A stretch of 64,000 bases of DNA, taken from contig JAGMUV010000005.1 of the NCBI GenBank assembly GCA_020744425.1, positions 3,348,001-3,412,000 on the forward strand. The letters are read 5' to 3'. Every line of letters starts with the position of its first letter. Position 1 is the stretch's first letter. Source of the DNA: Dactylonectria macrodidyma (lineage: Eukaryota > Ascomycota > Sordariomycetes > Hypocreales > Nectriaceae). Positions 40,446-51,561 of the stretch are shown here, piece after piece. A model generated the notes under the pieces. That model searched no databases and had not been told where the DNA came from. It saw only the letters and a program-made list of their open reading frames with translations. The position numbers were made by a program, and so were the translations under genes.

Positions 40446-41861
40446 GATATCGGCACCGATTTCGATACAGATGGGATCAGAGAGGTCGAATTAGATGGAC
40501 CGGAGCGTGTTTGAGATGTTGGCAGCGAGAAACAGAAACAAGCGAACAGGAAACTCCGAGGACAGGTGGCGAGCAAGTGAGATCTTTGATAAATATGTGG
40601 GACAAGATAAGAGGATGAAGATGAACAAGGTTCAACAATCAGACATCCGCCTGGTTGATACAGCTTCGACCACGGTTCACGATGGTCGCCAATTGGCGGC
40701 GCGCCTGGCAGGCAGCTTGATGCGAGGCGCGGGTCGGAACATTAGCCGGCCCGACTCCTGGTCATCCTGTCGAGTTTGGTGTCTGTGGAGAGGAAGCATC
40801 AGCCCACATAGACGACTAGGATGGACCGGTGGCCTGGGCTGGCGCTAAGGCTTGATAGAGCGAACTATGAAATAGGTGGCATCAACGGGCAGCCACCTCC
40901 CTCATGTTCCAACGAATGCGCCGCAGACAATAGGTTGGTGGCTACCCTGATGAATGGACGTTGTCTGCTTAGAAACATGCGCGTGACTCGACTCACAATT
41001 GGCTGGCGTGCCTTTGATGTCGGAACTTGTTCAGCAATTTGTAGCGTAGCACAGCATGATGAGGAGAGAGCTGATTGCCTGCCATGCTCATGGGATGAAC
41101 AATGATGGACAATAAAATACAGTCAGTCAACCAGTCAACCAGTCGTATTCGTACACTGAATTTATTTGTTGGCGCGACCGGGACCATGTCGATCGCAGTG
41201 CTAGGATTCTTCGACCTCGAGGCTTGGTCTCGGATAATCGTCCAATGCTAGTCCAGTTGGAATTAGAATTGCCTGTGAAAATAGTGAAAATAGCAGCTGT
41301 AGGGTGTGTCATCCTAATGGACTCATGGATCAAGCTGGCATGCGGAACCAAGTCCCCAACGAACCGTCGCGGCAAGGGTCTGCTTTTCCCCGGCTGGGCA
41401 ATTTCGTCCATCCCTCATCTCCGCCCACACGCCTTTGTCGTTTGTCTTGTCTTCCAGGTTCCTTGACCTTCTACCTAGGTAAACAATTGCTGGACACCCA
41501 TTCGGTCGGTAATTAACTAAGGTAGGCACCTGGTCACCACGTTTAACGGTAAGTCAGCACACGGTCTCTTGGCTGTTCCCGCCTGCTTCTTCCCCAACGG
41601 GCCATTGCGTCGTCGCCCTCCTTCTAAGTTAACCTGCCCCGTGCTTGTGGTATCCCGGCCTCCACTTCCACTCTCCACCCAACTAGGTATTATCTACCCT
41701 CTACTACCTCCATCTTCTCACTCGCACTCTCCTATCGTTCATCATTCATCACTCCTCATCCTTCTCCCTACTCCCCTCCCCTCTTCCTCGTTCATCTTCC
41801 CTTCCGTCAGACGCCTTTTGAATTGACCCGTCCGAGCAGTCCCATCTCCACATCGCCCGTC
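40446..41861. promoter_or_regulatory. Divergent promoter region TAF12 (-) / thioredoxin-like protein (+)
   Basis: 1.4 kb without a gene. The right end (41590-41830) is strongly C/T-rich on the + strand, as expected for the leader of the gene at 41862. The palindrome TACCTAGGTA lies at 41472-41481. Confidence 0.55.
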
Positions 41862-42766
41862 ATGCGCTTCTCCTCATCTACTCTCGTCGCGGCGCTGCCT
41901 GCCCTGGCCGCTGCCCAGGACTCTCCCATCGACCAGTACAAGGCCCAGTTCCAGGACTTCATCGGCCAGATGGGCTCCTACATCCCCAACCCGGGCACTT
42001 ATGACCCCGTTGCTGCCCTCGAGGCTAAGACCGGCGCCATGAAGCTGTCCACCCTGACTCTGGAGAACTGGAAGGAGACCCTGTACGAGCCTGTCAGCCC
42101 CGAGGCCACTACCCCCGAGGAGTGGTGGGTTCTCGTTTCTGGGGGCAACAAGACATGCTATGGTACGATATTCTGCCATACCCCAGATTGACGTCTCGAA
42201 CTGGCGCATTGCATTGAACTAGAAGCCCGGCTAATACATCATCTACAGGTCGATGCGACAAGGTCGAGACCGCCTTCAAGGAGACGGCTGCCAAGTTTGC
42301 GCTGCTCGAGCAGGCTCCTCACATGGGCTACCTGAACTGCGACGACCAGCCCATCCTCTGCAACGCCTGGTCCACCGGCACCTCTAACCTCTACGTCTTC
42401 GAGATGCTCCCTTCGCCGGCGCCCATCGACACCTACAAGAAGAGGCTCAACATGACCACCACCACCAGTGAGACTCTTGTCAACTTGTACGAGTCTGGCA
42501 CCAAGGACCAGTTCACGCTCCTCGAGCCTGGCTGGTTCCACCCTTTCCAGGGTAAGGCCGTCGAACTTGGCCTCGCCGTCCCTTTCGGCTACTTCATGTG
42601 GGCATTTGGTCTCATCCCCAACTGGCTGTTCATGCTGGTTGTTTCCTTCGTTAGCCGAACCATGATGTAAGTCGTCGTATCCCTTGCATTGACGAGCCAC
42701 GCACTAACACCAACAAGGTCCAACCGCATGCAGGGTCAGGCCAACCGTGATGCTGGACGCCGATAA
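41862..42766 (+). CDS. Secretory-pathway membrane protein with thioredoxin-like fold
   Basis: Exons 41862-42162, 42249-42666 and 42718-42766 (introns 86 and 51 nt) give 255 aa. A clear signal peptide (MRFSSSTLVAALPALAAAQD) is followed by a luminal domain. Its segments EEWWVLVSGGNKTCYGRCDKV and ALLEQAPHMGYLNCDDQPIL read like a thioredoxin fold: a beta strand, then Cys-containing active-site turn, then a second strand with NCD...LC. The redox-like motif is CYGRC, CxxxC instead of the usual CxxC, and intron 1 splits its Gly codon. A membrane helix follows (FGYFMWAFGLIPNWLFMLVV), then a short basic cytosolic tail ending RDAGRR. The start was placed at the Met beginning the signal peptide rather than 13 codons upstream. 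The acceptor of intron 2 is AAG, fixed by phase and the SNRMQGQ tail. Likely ER; redox activity is unproven. Confidence 0.8.
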
Positions 42767-42955
42767 TTATGTCCGCAGCCCCGACGGGGTGCCACGAATG
42801 TGATGCTTTTTAAGTTGTTAGATGTGACTGGGTGAAACTGCTGGGATCCTTCTTATGCGCCAATGTCGTGTTAGCTGGGATACATGGGTCATGATCTTGT
42901 TTCATTGTTCATGTACACACCTTGTTGTATGAAGAGTATGATTGTAATACCCTGA

Positions 42956-43575
42956 TCAAGATTTGCCCTCGCAAGCCGCCTCCACATTTTTTAGTCCGTC
43001 AATGACCTCGTCCTTGATATTACTGTTGGAGAACTTTCCGTATCGTAGATCGCTCAGCCCTCCGATGGTCTGATTTACCGACTCGAGTAGCGCAGCCTGT
43101 TCTTCAGCAAGCTTCTCTATCTCGGCTTCGAGCGCACTGGTTGCCCCATCTAGCTCGGGGATGATGGAACCGAGGTTGTGCCTGGCAGTCTTTGCCCCAG
43201 ATACCTCTCCGAATAACTGCGGCAAATATTAGCAACACAATACCAAGAGGCAGGTGCAGACACAAAAAGGCGACGAACCGCGCGCTCCATCTCGATCTCC
43301 CCGTCCACATCCTCTCTCGCTGCCTCCCTCTTGGCGCGGATGACCTCTTTGCGCAGGGCGTTGCCGATCTTCACCTCGGCCTGGATGTCTTCCGCGACAC
43401 CGTCCAGCACCGCATTGCGCTGCGCCTGTAGGTCGCGATACAGCGAACGGACCTGCGGCGAGCCCTGCAGCGGGCGAGGGAACAGCGCCTTGAATTGGTC
43501 CAGCGTCGTGATGGAGGTGAGGCTGGATGGCTGGATGAGATAGCTGGTTAGAAGTTCGGATTCTGTTGGCGCCAT
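42956..43575 (-). CDS. nkp2: Cnl2/NKP2-family kinetochore protein
   Basis: Probable inner-kinetochore (CCAN/Ctf19-type) accessory subunit. Two exons on the minus strand, 43575-43279 and 43216-42956, with a 62-nt intron ending CCGCAG; 185 aa, in the family range. The N-terminus TESELLTSYLIQPSSLTSI and LFPRPLQGSPQVRSLYRDLQ matches what I recall of Cnl2/NKP2 proteins. The rest is predicted coiled coil (TSALEAEIEKLAEEQAALLE), consistent with a heterodimer with NKP1-type proteins. Start taken at MAPTESELL, the first Met in register with the conserved block; the frame is open further upstream. It ends 190 bp from the convergent thioredoxin-like gene. The family call rests on pattern memory and is moderately sure. 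Confidence 0.72.
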
Positions 43576-44021
43576 CTTTTCCTTCTTTTCGCTTTTCGTC
43601 GCGTCAGGGGGTTGTAAGGCTTGCTCAAAGTGGCAGATTGCAGTAGGTGAGAGTGATTGATCATGGACAGGGAGTTGGCAATCCGCCAAACGAGGTGAGA
43701 ACGCGTTTAGAGAGAGGGGACGCGTTAAGTGCCCCACAAGTGTATACACTGTGCCCCCCGCTAGCACGACCACCTATTTCAAGTTTATTCGGTGCGAAGA
43801 GCTTTGTTGGCTAGGTGGGTATACTTTCTACACTTGGGCATGAAGTCCTCAAGTGTGAGTTGTAGGCATCTAAACACAGTCACCCGAGTCATAAACTCGC
43901 ATCAATTCCAGGATTGAAGGTAAGCCCGTAAACAACATCTATTCGCTTTTGTTGTGACACCATAAATACACAAAATGGTAGCCAAATCAGATACCCTAAG
44001 AACGCAGCCGTTGTCCGTTCA
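43576..44021. other. Short intergenic space between NKP2-like and LYS2
   Basis: About 450 bp that must hold both the promoter of the minus-strand NKP2-like gene and the 3' UTR of LYS2. No other feature seen. Confidence 0.55.
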
Positions 44022-47000
44022 TCAGAGCTTGGCACCAGAAGCAGTGGTGACACCGCCACCGCCGCCGCCACCACGACCACCAACAGCACCAATCGCTTCC
44101 AGTTGAGCCGGGGACAGATTCACCTCTGGAAGAGGTCGGCCTCTACCCGTAGGCCATGTTACGAACCGAGTCTCTGCCAAGAAATGCAAGAACCGGCCAA
44201 CGTCGGTTCGGGAGATTCCGTATCCAGAACTCTCGTCAACCCCGGTCCAGTTCTCGGCGTCGGTCTTGAGGATCTTGACAGTGTTTCTATCATCGAGCTC
44301 AGGGGCGCGAGTGTTGGCGGGCAGGTCGTTGACGCAGAAATGATACAGAGGCATCAAAGCATGTTGTTCTTGATCCTTTTCCTGTCCACCTGCAGAGACA
44401 TAGCCCTCAAGCTCGTCCTTCCATTCATCGTAGCTGACTTCAGGGATCTTGTAGCCATAGTACTCAAGAGCAGAGAGATACTCATTCATGCGAAGACGAG
44501 GGTGCCCAGTGACATGGGCGACATGTACGCCGGCGAGGGGGTTGAGAGCAGATGCCACTACCACGCGCGAAACATGATTAACCGGCACAGAGTTGACGGT
44601 ATTGACAATGTGCGGTCGAACGCGAAGCTGAATACATCCCTTAAGGATGCGAACCAAGAAGTCGTCAGTGTTGCAGACACCGGTATTGATGTCGCCCAGG
44701 ATGTAACCAGGTCGGACCACAGTGCCTCGGAGACCTCTCTGGCCGGCCTCCCTCACAAGTTTCTCAGCAACCCACTTTGTTTGACCGTAGCCCGTTCCCA
44801 GGCCAGTGCGGCTACCCATCATGTCATCATCTTCAAACACGGCTCCCTGGCCAGTGCTGACCTGCTTGTCAGAGAGATTGACATAATGATCGGTGTCGAG
44901 GACACTAGTGGAGCTGACGAAGGTGAAGGTCTTGGGCCTTCCCTCGTTGCAGAGCCTCATTGCATCGATGGTAGAGAAGACATTGGCAGCCTTCATATCG
45001 GCAAATCTTTTGACCCAATGAACCGTGGCGCCGTTGTGAATTACCACATCCACTTCCTGGGCGAGGGACTTCCAGACACTTGACTCAATACCCAACTGTG
45101 GCTTCGACAAGTCTCCGACGACACAGCTTAGCCTTGGTTCCCACGCATCATTCCAGAGGCCATAGCCTTCAAGAGAACGACGAAGACGGGCCAGGCCAGC
45201 ATTGGAATCCTTGACACCTCGCACGTGCGCAATCAGTTTCAGCTCACGGCTAGTACGCTCCAAGACATCCTTGATCAGGTAGGCGCCTAAGAAGCCGGTC
45301 GCTCCAGTAAGGAAAACAATGGGCTTGGCCTTGGCACGAATAGTGGAAGGATCCGCCGACTGATATGACTGAGGAAGCTCCTTGAGAAGCTCGTCCAGGG
45401 AACGGGCATATTCAGGATCATCGTCTTGAGAAGACTCGCCTTCAGTACCAGTCTTACTCAATATCTTATCAACCTGTGTACTGAAGCCACCTAGACTGGG
45501 GTGTTCGTACAGGGTGTTGATAGAGACATTAGCTCCGATGGCCCTGATATCTAACAATACTTGCTGTGCGAGGAGTGAATGGCCACCTAGATCGAAGAAG
45601 TCATTCTGGGGAGTGATGGTCTTGGCGTTGAGACCCGGGATGAGCTTGGCCCACTGCGTAGCAATTGTGCGCTCTGTCTCCGTCAGGGACTCCCACCTCT
45701 TCAGATCTTCGTCTGAGGCATCTTCCGTCTGCTGTGCAATATCAGGGAAAGGCAAGTTTGGCTTGTCAACCTTTCCGTTGGGGTTGAGAGGCAACTTATC
45801 AAGCACAATGTAGGTTGTCGGGACGGCGTAAATAGGCAACCGACCCTTCAGATGTTCTCGAACTTCAGTTTGCATCCGTCGGAACCGTTTGAAGTAGACC
45901 TTGGTCGGTCCGATGTCGGTCCCTTCATCCTCAATGTCCTCGAAGCCATGCGTCTTGAGGAACTGAGGCCACTCGTTCAACTCTGGTACGATGTAGCTCA
46001 CGAGGCAGGGCTCCTCATCTTTGTCTCGCCTCAAGAGTGTCCGGCAATCTCTGATCAGAACGCTTTGGCTCAAGTTACTGTCAATCTCGTTGAGCTCGAT
46101 TCTGAAGCCTCGAATCTTGACCTGGTCATCAGCTCGTCCAGTCACCTCGACATCACCAGACTCGGTATAATGTCCCAAATCCCCTGTACGGTAGATGCGG
46201 TCGCGGGGTCCAAAATAATGTTTTCTCCAAGGCTCACCCTTGCTTGCCGCCTTGTCTGCTTCAACCCACTTATCATTGTCCACAAACCATGACATCAGGA
46301 ACTTCTGCTCTGTCAGCGTAGGATCGCCGCGATAGTGCTCTAAATCAGACGAGTTAATTCGGAAATTCTTTACATTCACCAGATGGCATTACCTGCTAAT
46401 CCCGCCGCACGTATGTAAAGCTCCCCAACTTCACCAACGGCGCAGATCCTGGTGCGGTCTTCTCGATCAATGACAAGAAGTTGGACGTTCTGCATGCCCT
46501 TGCCTGCGGGAACAGTGTCCTTAAGCTTCTCCAGGAAATCGGGATCCTGGGCACGGCTTGGTACCTGGTAGTAACTTACAGCACGCTAAAGAACCACATT
46601 AGTTTTATTTGCGTTCCGGGAAGGAGAGTAACCGTACCTGCGTCTCCGTAGTTCCCATCATGTTGACGATGCTGACATTTTCGGCAAGGCGCCGAAGAGC
46701 ACGGCAGTCTCTGGTGGTGAGAACATCACCCACAAAGAAGGCTCTGTCTAGGGATGGAAACTCGGCAGTAGCACCACCAACCAGAATTTGTCCCATGGCA
46801 GGCGTTAGATGAGTGACAGTGGGCTTGTGGTCTCGCATCCATTCTGCAAGCCTCTCGTGGGCTATGTCCTCCTTGGATGGGCAATAGAGTGAAGCTCCGA
46901 GGAAAAGAGGAGTGAAAATATCTCTCTGAACTGGGTCATGGGCGATACCAGAAAGGAGAGTGAACCTACTCTCAGCAGACAGGTTAAAGGTCTCTGCCAT

Positions 47001-47753
47001 CCATGGGAAATATTTGCAAAGACTGTAGTGACGGCCAAGAACTCCTTTAGGCCGTCCTTCCGATCCAGAAGTGAATGAGAGAGTAGGGTTGCTATCGGGT
47101 CCGATCAGAACGTCGGGAACTTGAGTCGCCTTGGGTCGAGCCTGGGCAAAGACATCGATGCCATTGACCTTGCCTCCATCCAGAAAGCCGTCATCACTAA
47201 TGCGGAGAGAGGGAACTTCGGTCTTGAGATCCAGTTCACCGTCAATGAACTTTCGTACTATGGGAGCAAGCGGACCGGCCTCGTCTGTAGCTCTGGCAAG
47301 GTTGACCAGAGCACAAGGTTGCGCGACCTCGAGATAGATCTGCTGTCTGTTTGGCGGGTAGAGAGGGTCCAGAACACTCATGGTAGCGCCTGAGGCCTAT
47401 TGGCGAAGAAGCAACTAGGTTTAGCGAATGGCTTCTATCAATTATAGTTACATTGGGGGGTGTCTTACCAGAGTCCCCATGATAGCGATGACCAAGTCCA
47501 CCGAGCGATGGGCCCAAATCATGACCACATCTCCATTGGACACGCCGGCGTCGTGGAGGTGGTGCGCGAGGATGTTGGATGCCTCGTAGATCTGCTTGTA
47601 TGTGAATCGCCTCTCGGGGGACGATGAAGTCTTCGTCTCGACCACACAGGTTCGGTCGGGATGCGCGAGGGCGTTTTTGGTGAAGTGCTCCACGATGGAA
47701 CCATTAAATCCCGACCAGTCAAGGGGGACCGTTGGGTCTGGTATTTGAGCCAT
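44022..47753 (-). CDS. lys2: L-2-aminoadipate reductase LYS2
   Basis: Reduces alpha-aminoadipate to the 6-semialdehyde (ATP, NADPH) in the fungal lysine pathway; it needs phosphopantetheinylation by Lys5. Four exons on the minus strand: 47753-47469, 47396-46638, 46585-46393 and 46339-44022, with introns of 72, 52 and 53 nt; 1184 aa, the usual length. The NRPS-like order is visible. The adenylation domain has [27 protein letters not shown] and YRTGDLGHY. The carrier domain has [15 protein letters not shown] with Ser667. The short-chain reductase domain has [15 protein letters not shown] near 755-770 and a [11 protein letters not shown]yr-Lys pair. Joins such as [19 protein letters not shown] and GLA/EHYRGD keep the family sequence. 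The tail is Gly-rich. A TGACTCA box lies 134 bp upstream. Identification is firm. Confidence 0.97.
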
Positions 47754-48547
47754 ACTGGAGAGCGCCTTGGGGGTGGTGAGCCGAGGGCTTTTCAAATATC
47801 AGCTTGGGAGCGGAGTGGAAGGAGAAGGAGGGAAAAAATGAAGTGCTTCGATGCAGACTAAAATGTTTTGCGAATGCCCGCCCAATTGACTCACTGGTCG
47901 TTGCGAGATCGGGCTGGCGGGACTTGGAGAGCGTGGGGTAAAATGGAGGGGTTGTTGGGGTCTGAATGGTACACGCCAGCCACCTGTAAACCTAGTGCTG
48001 AAGGTGCTTGCAACAGGGCCGTGTTAGGGGATCAAGTACACTGAAACTTAGCGGGGTTGCGCTGCTTACAAGTGCACGCATGTACAGTAGGCACTTCGTA
48101 CTTCGGTCGCGTGCTAGCTGTATTTATCGTGCTATCTTATCGTGAATGGTCCCAGACCCAAAGAACATGGACCGTGCTTCTCGTCTTAGCTGCTGCCATG
48201 TGGGTGGGAAGAGCTTGCCGACGACGAGCTGCCAAATTAATTACTGGCTATTTCAAGGGGAGTCGCGTCGCGTTAGTAACAAGAAAATCCCCTACAGCCC
48301 ATTAACGCGAATCACTGTGCCTGAAGTTTGCAACACTGTATTGCCCGTCGCCTCCCCATCTCAACACCCATCCCATGACGAACTTCTCCTATCTAATTAT
48401 CAACACCAACACATCAACTGCAAACTCATACTCATCCCATCGCAGCGTGTATTTGCGCCAATCGCAGACTCACGCGCTCTATCTTCTCCAGATCCCCTCG
48501 TGCACACCGCCTCTTTTGAGTGGTTCTAGTTATCAGCATCCATCGCC
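47754..48547. promoter_or_regulatory. Divergent promoter LYS2 (-) / EAF3 (+)
   Basis: About 0.8 kb between divergent starts with no other gene. The LYS2 side has the TGACTCA site at 47887-47893. The EAF3 side becomes C/T-rich and C/A-rich from about 48330. Confidence 0.6.
47887..47893. promoter_or_regulatory. TGACTCA, candidate CPC1/GCN4 site
   Basis: Perfect copy of the general amino-acid control element (TGACTCA), 134 bp upstream of the LYS2 start codon. Fungal lysine genes are known targets of Gcn4/CPC1 when amino acids are short. A 7-mer can occur by chance, but position and gene fit. Confidence 0.6.
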
Positions 48548-50675
48548 ATGGCTCCTGCGCGCCAGCAGCCGGCACCACCGCCGTTTAGCAAGGACGAAAA
48601 AGTCCTGTGCTTTCACATGGACATGCTCTACGAGGCTAAGATTATGGATGTGCAGCCCGGAGAGAAGCCTAGCGACGGGTACCGCTACAAAGTTCACTAC
48701 AAGGGTTGGAAGAACACCTGGGACGACTGGGTGCTCGTGGACCGCATCCGTCCCTTTGACGACGAGCACAAGGAACTAGCCGCCCAGCTTCACGCGCAAG
48801 TCAAGCATAACATGCAGAGGAGTACGAAGTTGCCCAAGAAGGGCCTCCGCAGCGGCGCCGAATCGACTAGGGTGAGCGAGGAGCGGGCTGGCTCTGCAAC
48901 CGTTCAAGGGGGTCGAGGAGGACGACGAGGCAAGGACTGGGAACTGGAACAGGTGAGAAAGATTGCGGTGTATTTGTTTTTCTTTGCTTTATGTGTTTTC
49001 TATCGAGATTCTCGGCCGTCTCTGTCAATCGCACTCAAGACCTCGTGCCTCCTAGAAGCCTTGAAAGTCCTGGAAGTCCTGGATGACGGTGGAAAAGGCG
49101 TCTCCAAGGGCGACGACCTCACTACACGATAGCCGAGTGTCCTGTTACACTGGCCCGTGGAGCTTCCCTGCTCCAGTCGATTCAAAATCTCGCTCCCAAT
49201 GCCTGCCATCGTCTTGTATGTCACTTAGCAGCCCGCAAACCCCTATGGACGGACAAGGCTCCTTTCCAAAGTGTCGACAATGGGAATCCTTCTGTTCTCA
49301 CATAACGCCTTATCACTCCAGCACTTCTCGCAAACGCCAGCAAGCACCCTGGAAATGCATCTGCGGATTCCCTTCCCCGCAGCCTTGACAGTCATTCACT
49401 CGGGACCACAACGGTTCCTCTCCGTTTCCCCTTTGCCAACCCCGCGCCGATACGCCACACAAACACACAACCTTGCCCCTTCTCTTTCCTACTCTTCATC
49501 CTAGCATCCAAATATCCCAATATCCCAATTCACCAACTCGGCATTATGACACGCTCTCGGCCTTCCACAAAGGCAAGCCGCGCTTGCTCCTCAAGTTTTG
49601 GGGGCTCTTCTCAAGCGTTTGCATCAAGTGCCTGTTGGGGACCGCCCAGTTCCAAGAGAACCAAACTGGAAAATCGGCCCTTGGCACCCGACCATCTCTC
49701 ACAGCCCCCCAAAAGCGGCCATCGTTACGTCTCAACGTCTGGCAAGAGTCTAGATGACGGACGCTACACTTGGCCGTTAGATGACGAGGTTGTTCATGAG
49801 ACATCACATACCAAGACCAACAAGACTCGCCGAGCCCCTGCAGACCACGAGCACAATCCGCGTTCCCTTATCGAGACGGTAGCCGCATGCCCCATTTTGA
49901 GCTTGAACTTGCCCACTCTACCTCCGAGGCCAAGTGGCTTGCCGAGTTAAATTTGTTCAACATTTCGTCTACTGTGTTACAATACTGAAGATATGTCTAA
50001 TCGTTGAACTAGGAGGATTCCTTTCACAGCAAGCCCATGATCAATATCCCTGTTCCCGATCATATCCAGGCCATGCTTGTGGACGATTGGGAGAACATCA
50101 CCAAAAACAACCAGCTGGTTCCACTCCCTCACAACAAGCCTGTCACCAAGATTCTCGAGGACTACCTTGCGCATGAGAAGCCTCAGAGAGAGGAAGGATC
50201 TGCCAGTATGGACATTTTGGAGGAAGTTATTGCGGGTTTTCGCGAATATTTCGAGAAAGCCTTGAGTCGGATATTACTGTATCGGTACTGTTGTTCTACC
50301 ACTCGGATGGCTCAGCTATACTGACATCTCTCTAGCTTTGAGCGCCATCAGTACATGGATGTACGTAAGTCGTGGGACAATGCAGATGACAACTCTGAAG
50401 TCAAAGGTGTCTGTGACGTCTATGGCGCTGAGCACCTGGCTCGACTGCTTGGTATGTGCTTTCTGCCATCTCTGGGCGTATCGCAAAACTAATCATTGGC
50501 AGTTTCACTCCCTGAACTCCTGGCTCAGACGAATATGGACCAGCAATCAGTCTCGCGGCTTCGAGAGGAAGTCGGCAAGTTTACCGTCTGGCTGGGCAAG
50601 AACTGCGAGACATACTTTGTGAACGAGTATGAAACCCCGTCTCAGGAGTATATTGATAAGGCCCGCAGTTTCTAG
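48548..50675 (+). CDS. eaf3: EAF3/MRG15 chromatin protein (NuA4 and Rpd3S subunit)
   Basis: Chromodomain protein of the NuA4 acetyltransferase and Rpd3S deacetylase complexes; it reads H3K36 methylation in transcribed chromatin. Exons: 48548-48952, 50013-50284, 50336-50451 and 50503-50675; 321 aa. The N-terminal chromo barrel shows DEKVLCFHMDMLYEAKIMD and YRYKVHYKGWKNTWDDWV with the aromatic cage. A basic linker ends KDWELEQ. The MRG domain follows: IPVPDHIQAMLVDDWENITK, FREYFEKALSRILLYRFER, DVYGAEHLARLLVSLPELL and EVGKFTVWLGKNCETYFV, ending YETPSQEYIDKARSF. Intron 1 is exceptionally long here (48953-50012, 1,060 nt). It is supported by phase and because related proteins join ELEQ directly to E(D/E)xFHxxP. 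The other two introns are 51 nt. Confidence 0.93.
48953..50012 (+). other. 1,060-nt intron 1 of EAF3
   Basis: Starts GTGAGA after the CAG of ELEQ and ends GTTGAACTAG before GAG of EDSFHSKP. It is far longer than nearly all other introns in the window. It contains an open frame (49546-49950, about 134 codons, Ser/Pro/Lys-rich) without recognised similarity, and C/T-rich stretches near 49200-49500. It could hide an alternative promoter or exon, or simply be a large intron. Confidence 0.7.
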
Positions 50676-51297
50676 TCATGACTTCTAGACTGAAGGGCTG
50701 TGTTGCCAAGCGTATCTTAATATCGGTGGTCTACATGAACATTGTTATCGTATAATCACTGGGATCAAGGCGACAGGCGCTGCGATGGTACAAAGAGCTG
50801 TGGGGTTGCAATGGAGCTGTAGCTGACGTTGTAGGAGGTGTTCTGGGTCAAGGCATAACCATGCTAATTGTCATAACTTGGAGGACGCACGGTAATGACG
50901 AAAGGATTCATGCATGTAGGATATTGGGGGATTTGTGCTTCTTCAGTTTCCCTTGGTCATAGCTGGTTTATAACGGGGTTTGGCTCTCATTGGGCTATAA
51001 CGCGGATATGGGAGAGACGAACTTCAGCATTCAACGAAATTGAGCATTCAAGACTCATCGAGATCATGTTTGACGCATTTGTGATTGTGATAGTCCTAGT
51101 CCTAGTCAAACGAAGCCGACACCGCTCCGTCCAGCCCCATCCCTTATACAAATGTCGTTACAATATAGTACAACCTGCTCTTTTGCTCCGTCTTCATCCG
51201 CTGTTCTATCATGCTAACTTTGTCTCCAACACATATTCCCATTGTCGTGTTGTTCCACTGGCATCCCCTTCGCCCATAGAGAAGAAAGAGAGAAACC
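50676..51297. other. Convergent intergenic space EAF3/uL30m
   Basis: About 620 bp with the 3' UTRs of two convergent genes. No further feature recognised. Confidence 0.6.
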
Positions 51298-51561
51298 TCA
51301 TAGTCGCGGCACAGCCTTCTCAATGTAAAACCCCGTGTCGGGCGTGCGCTCTGCCTTGACCTGCTGCTTGCTCAGGGCGCGATCGACCTCCTGGACGCGC
51401 ACCAGCTCCTTGACCTTGAGGATCATGCCGGCGAACTGCGGGTGCACCGGGTGGAAGACGGTCTGCATGCGGCGGCGCAGGCCCAGCGCCGCCAGGACGC
51501 CGCGCGTGCGCTCTGGCAGGCCGATCGCCGAGCGGTGGAGCGTGATGCGAAAGTAGGACAT
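51298..51561 (-). CDS. mrpl33: Mitochondrial large-subunit ribosomal protein uL30m (MRPL33)
   Basis: Intronless gene of 87 aa, matching yeast Mrpl33 (86 aa). The ribosomal L30 ferredoxin-like fold is visible: [20 protein letters not shown] (first strand and helix), [13 protein letters not shown] and [15 protein letters not shown] (second helix and strand). The protein is basic, as expected for an rRNA-binding mitoribosome component. The start was placed at MSYFRI; the frame is open upstream but the extra residues are Thr/Pro-rich and do not fit the family. There is no separate presequence, again as in yeast. It lies tail to tail with EAF3. Confidence 0.9.
   Translation of the reverse strand: MSYFRITLHRSAIGLPERTRGVLAALGLRRRMQTVFHPVHPQFAGMILKVKELVRVQEVDRALSKQQVKAERTPDTGFYIEKAVPRL

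Noticed and set aside
44103..45083. 326-codon open frame antisense to LYS2
   Set aside because: Shadow of the firmly identified LYS2 reductase domain; no family similarity of its own.
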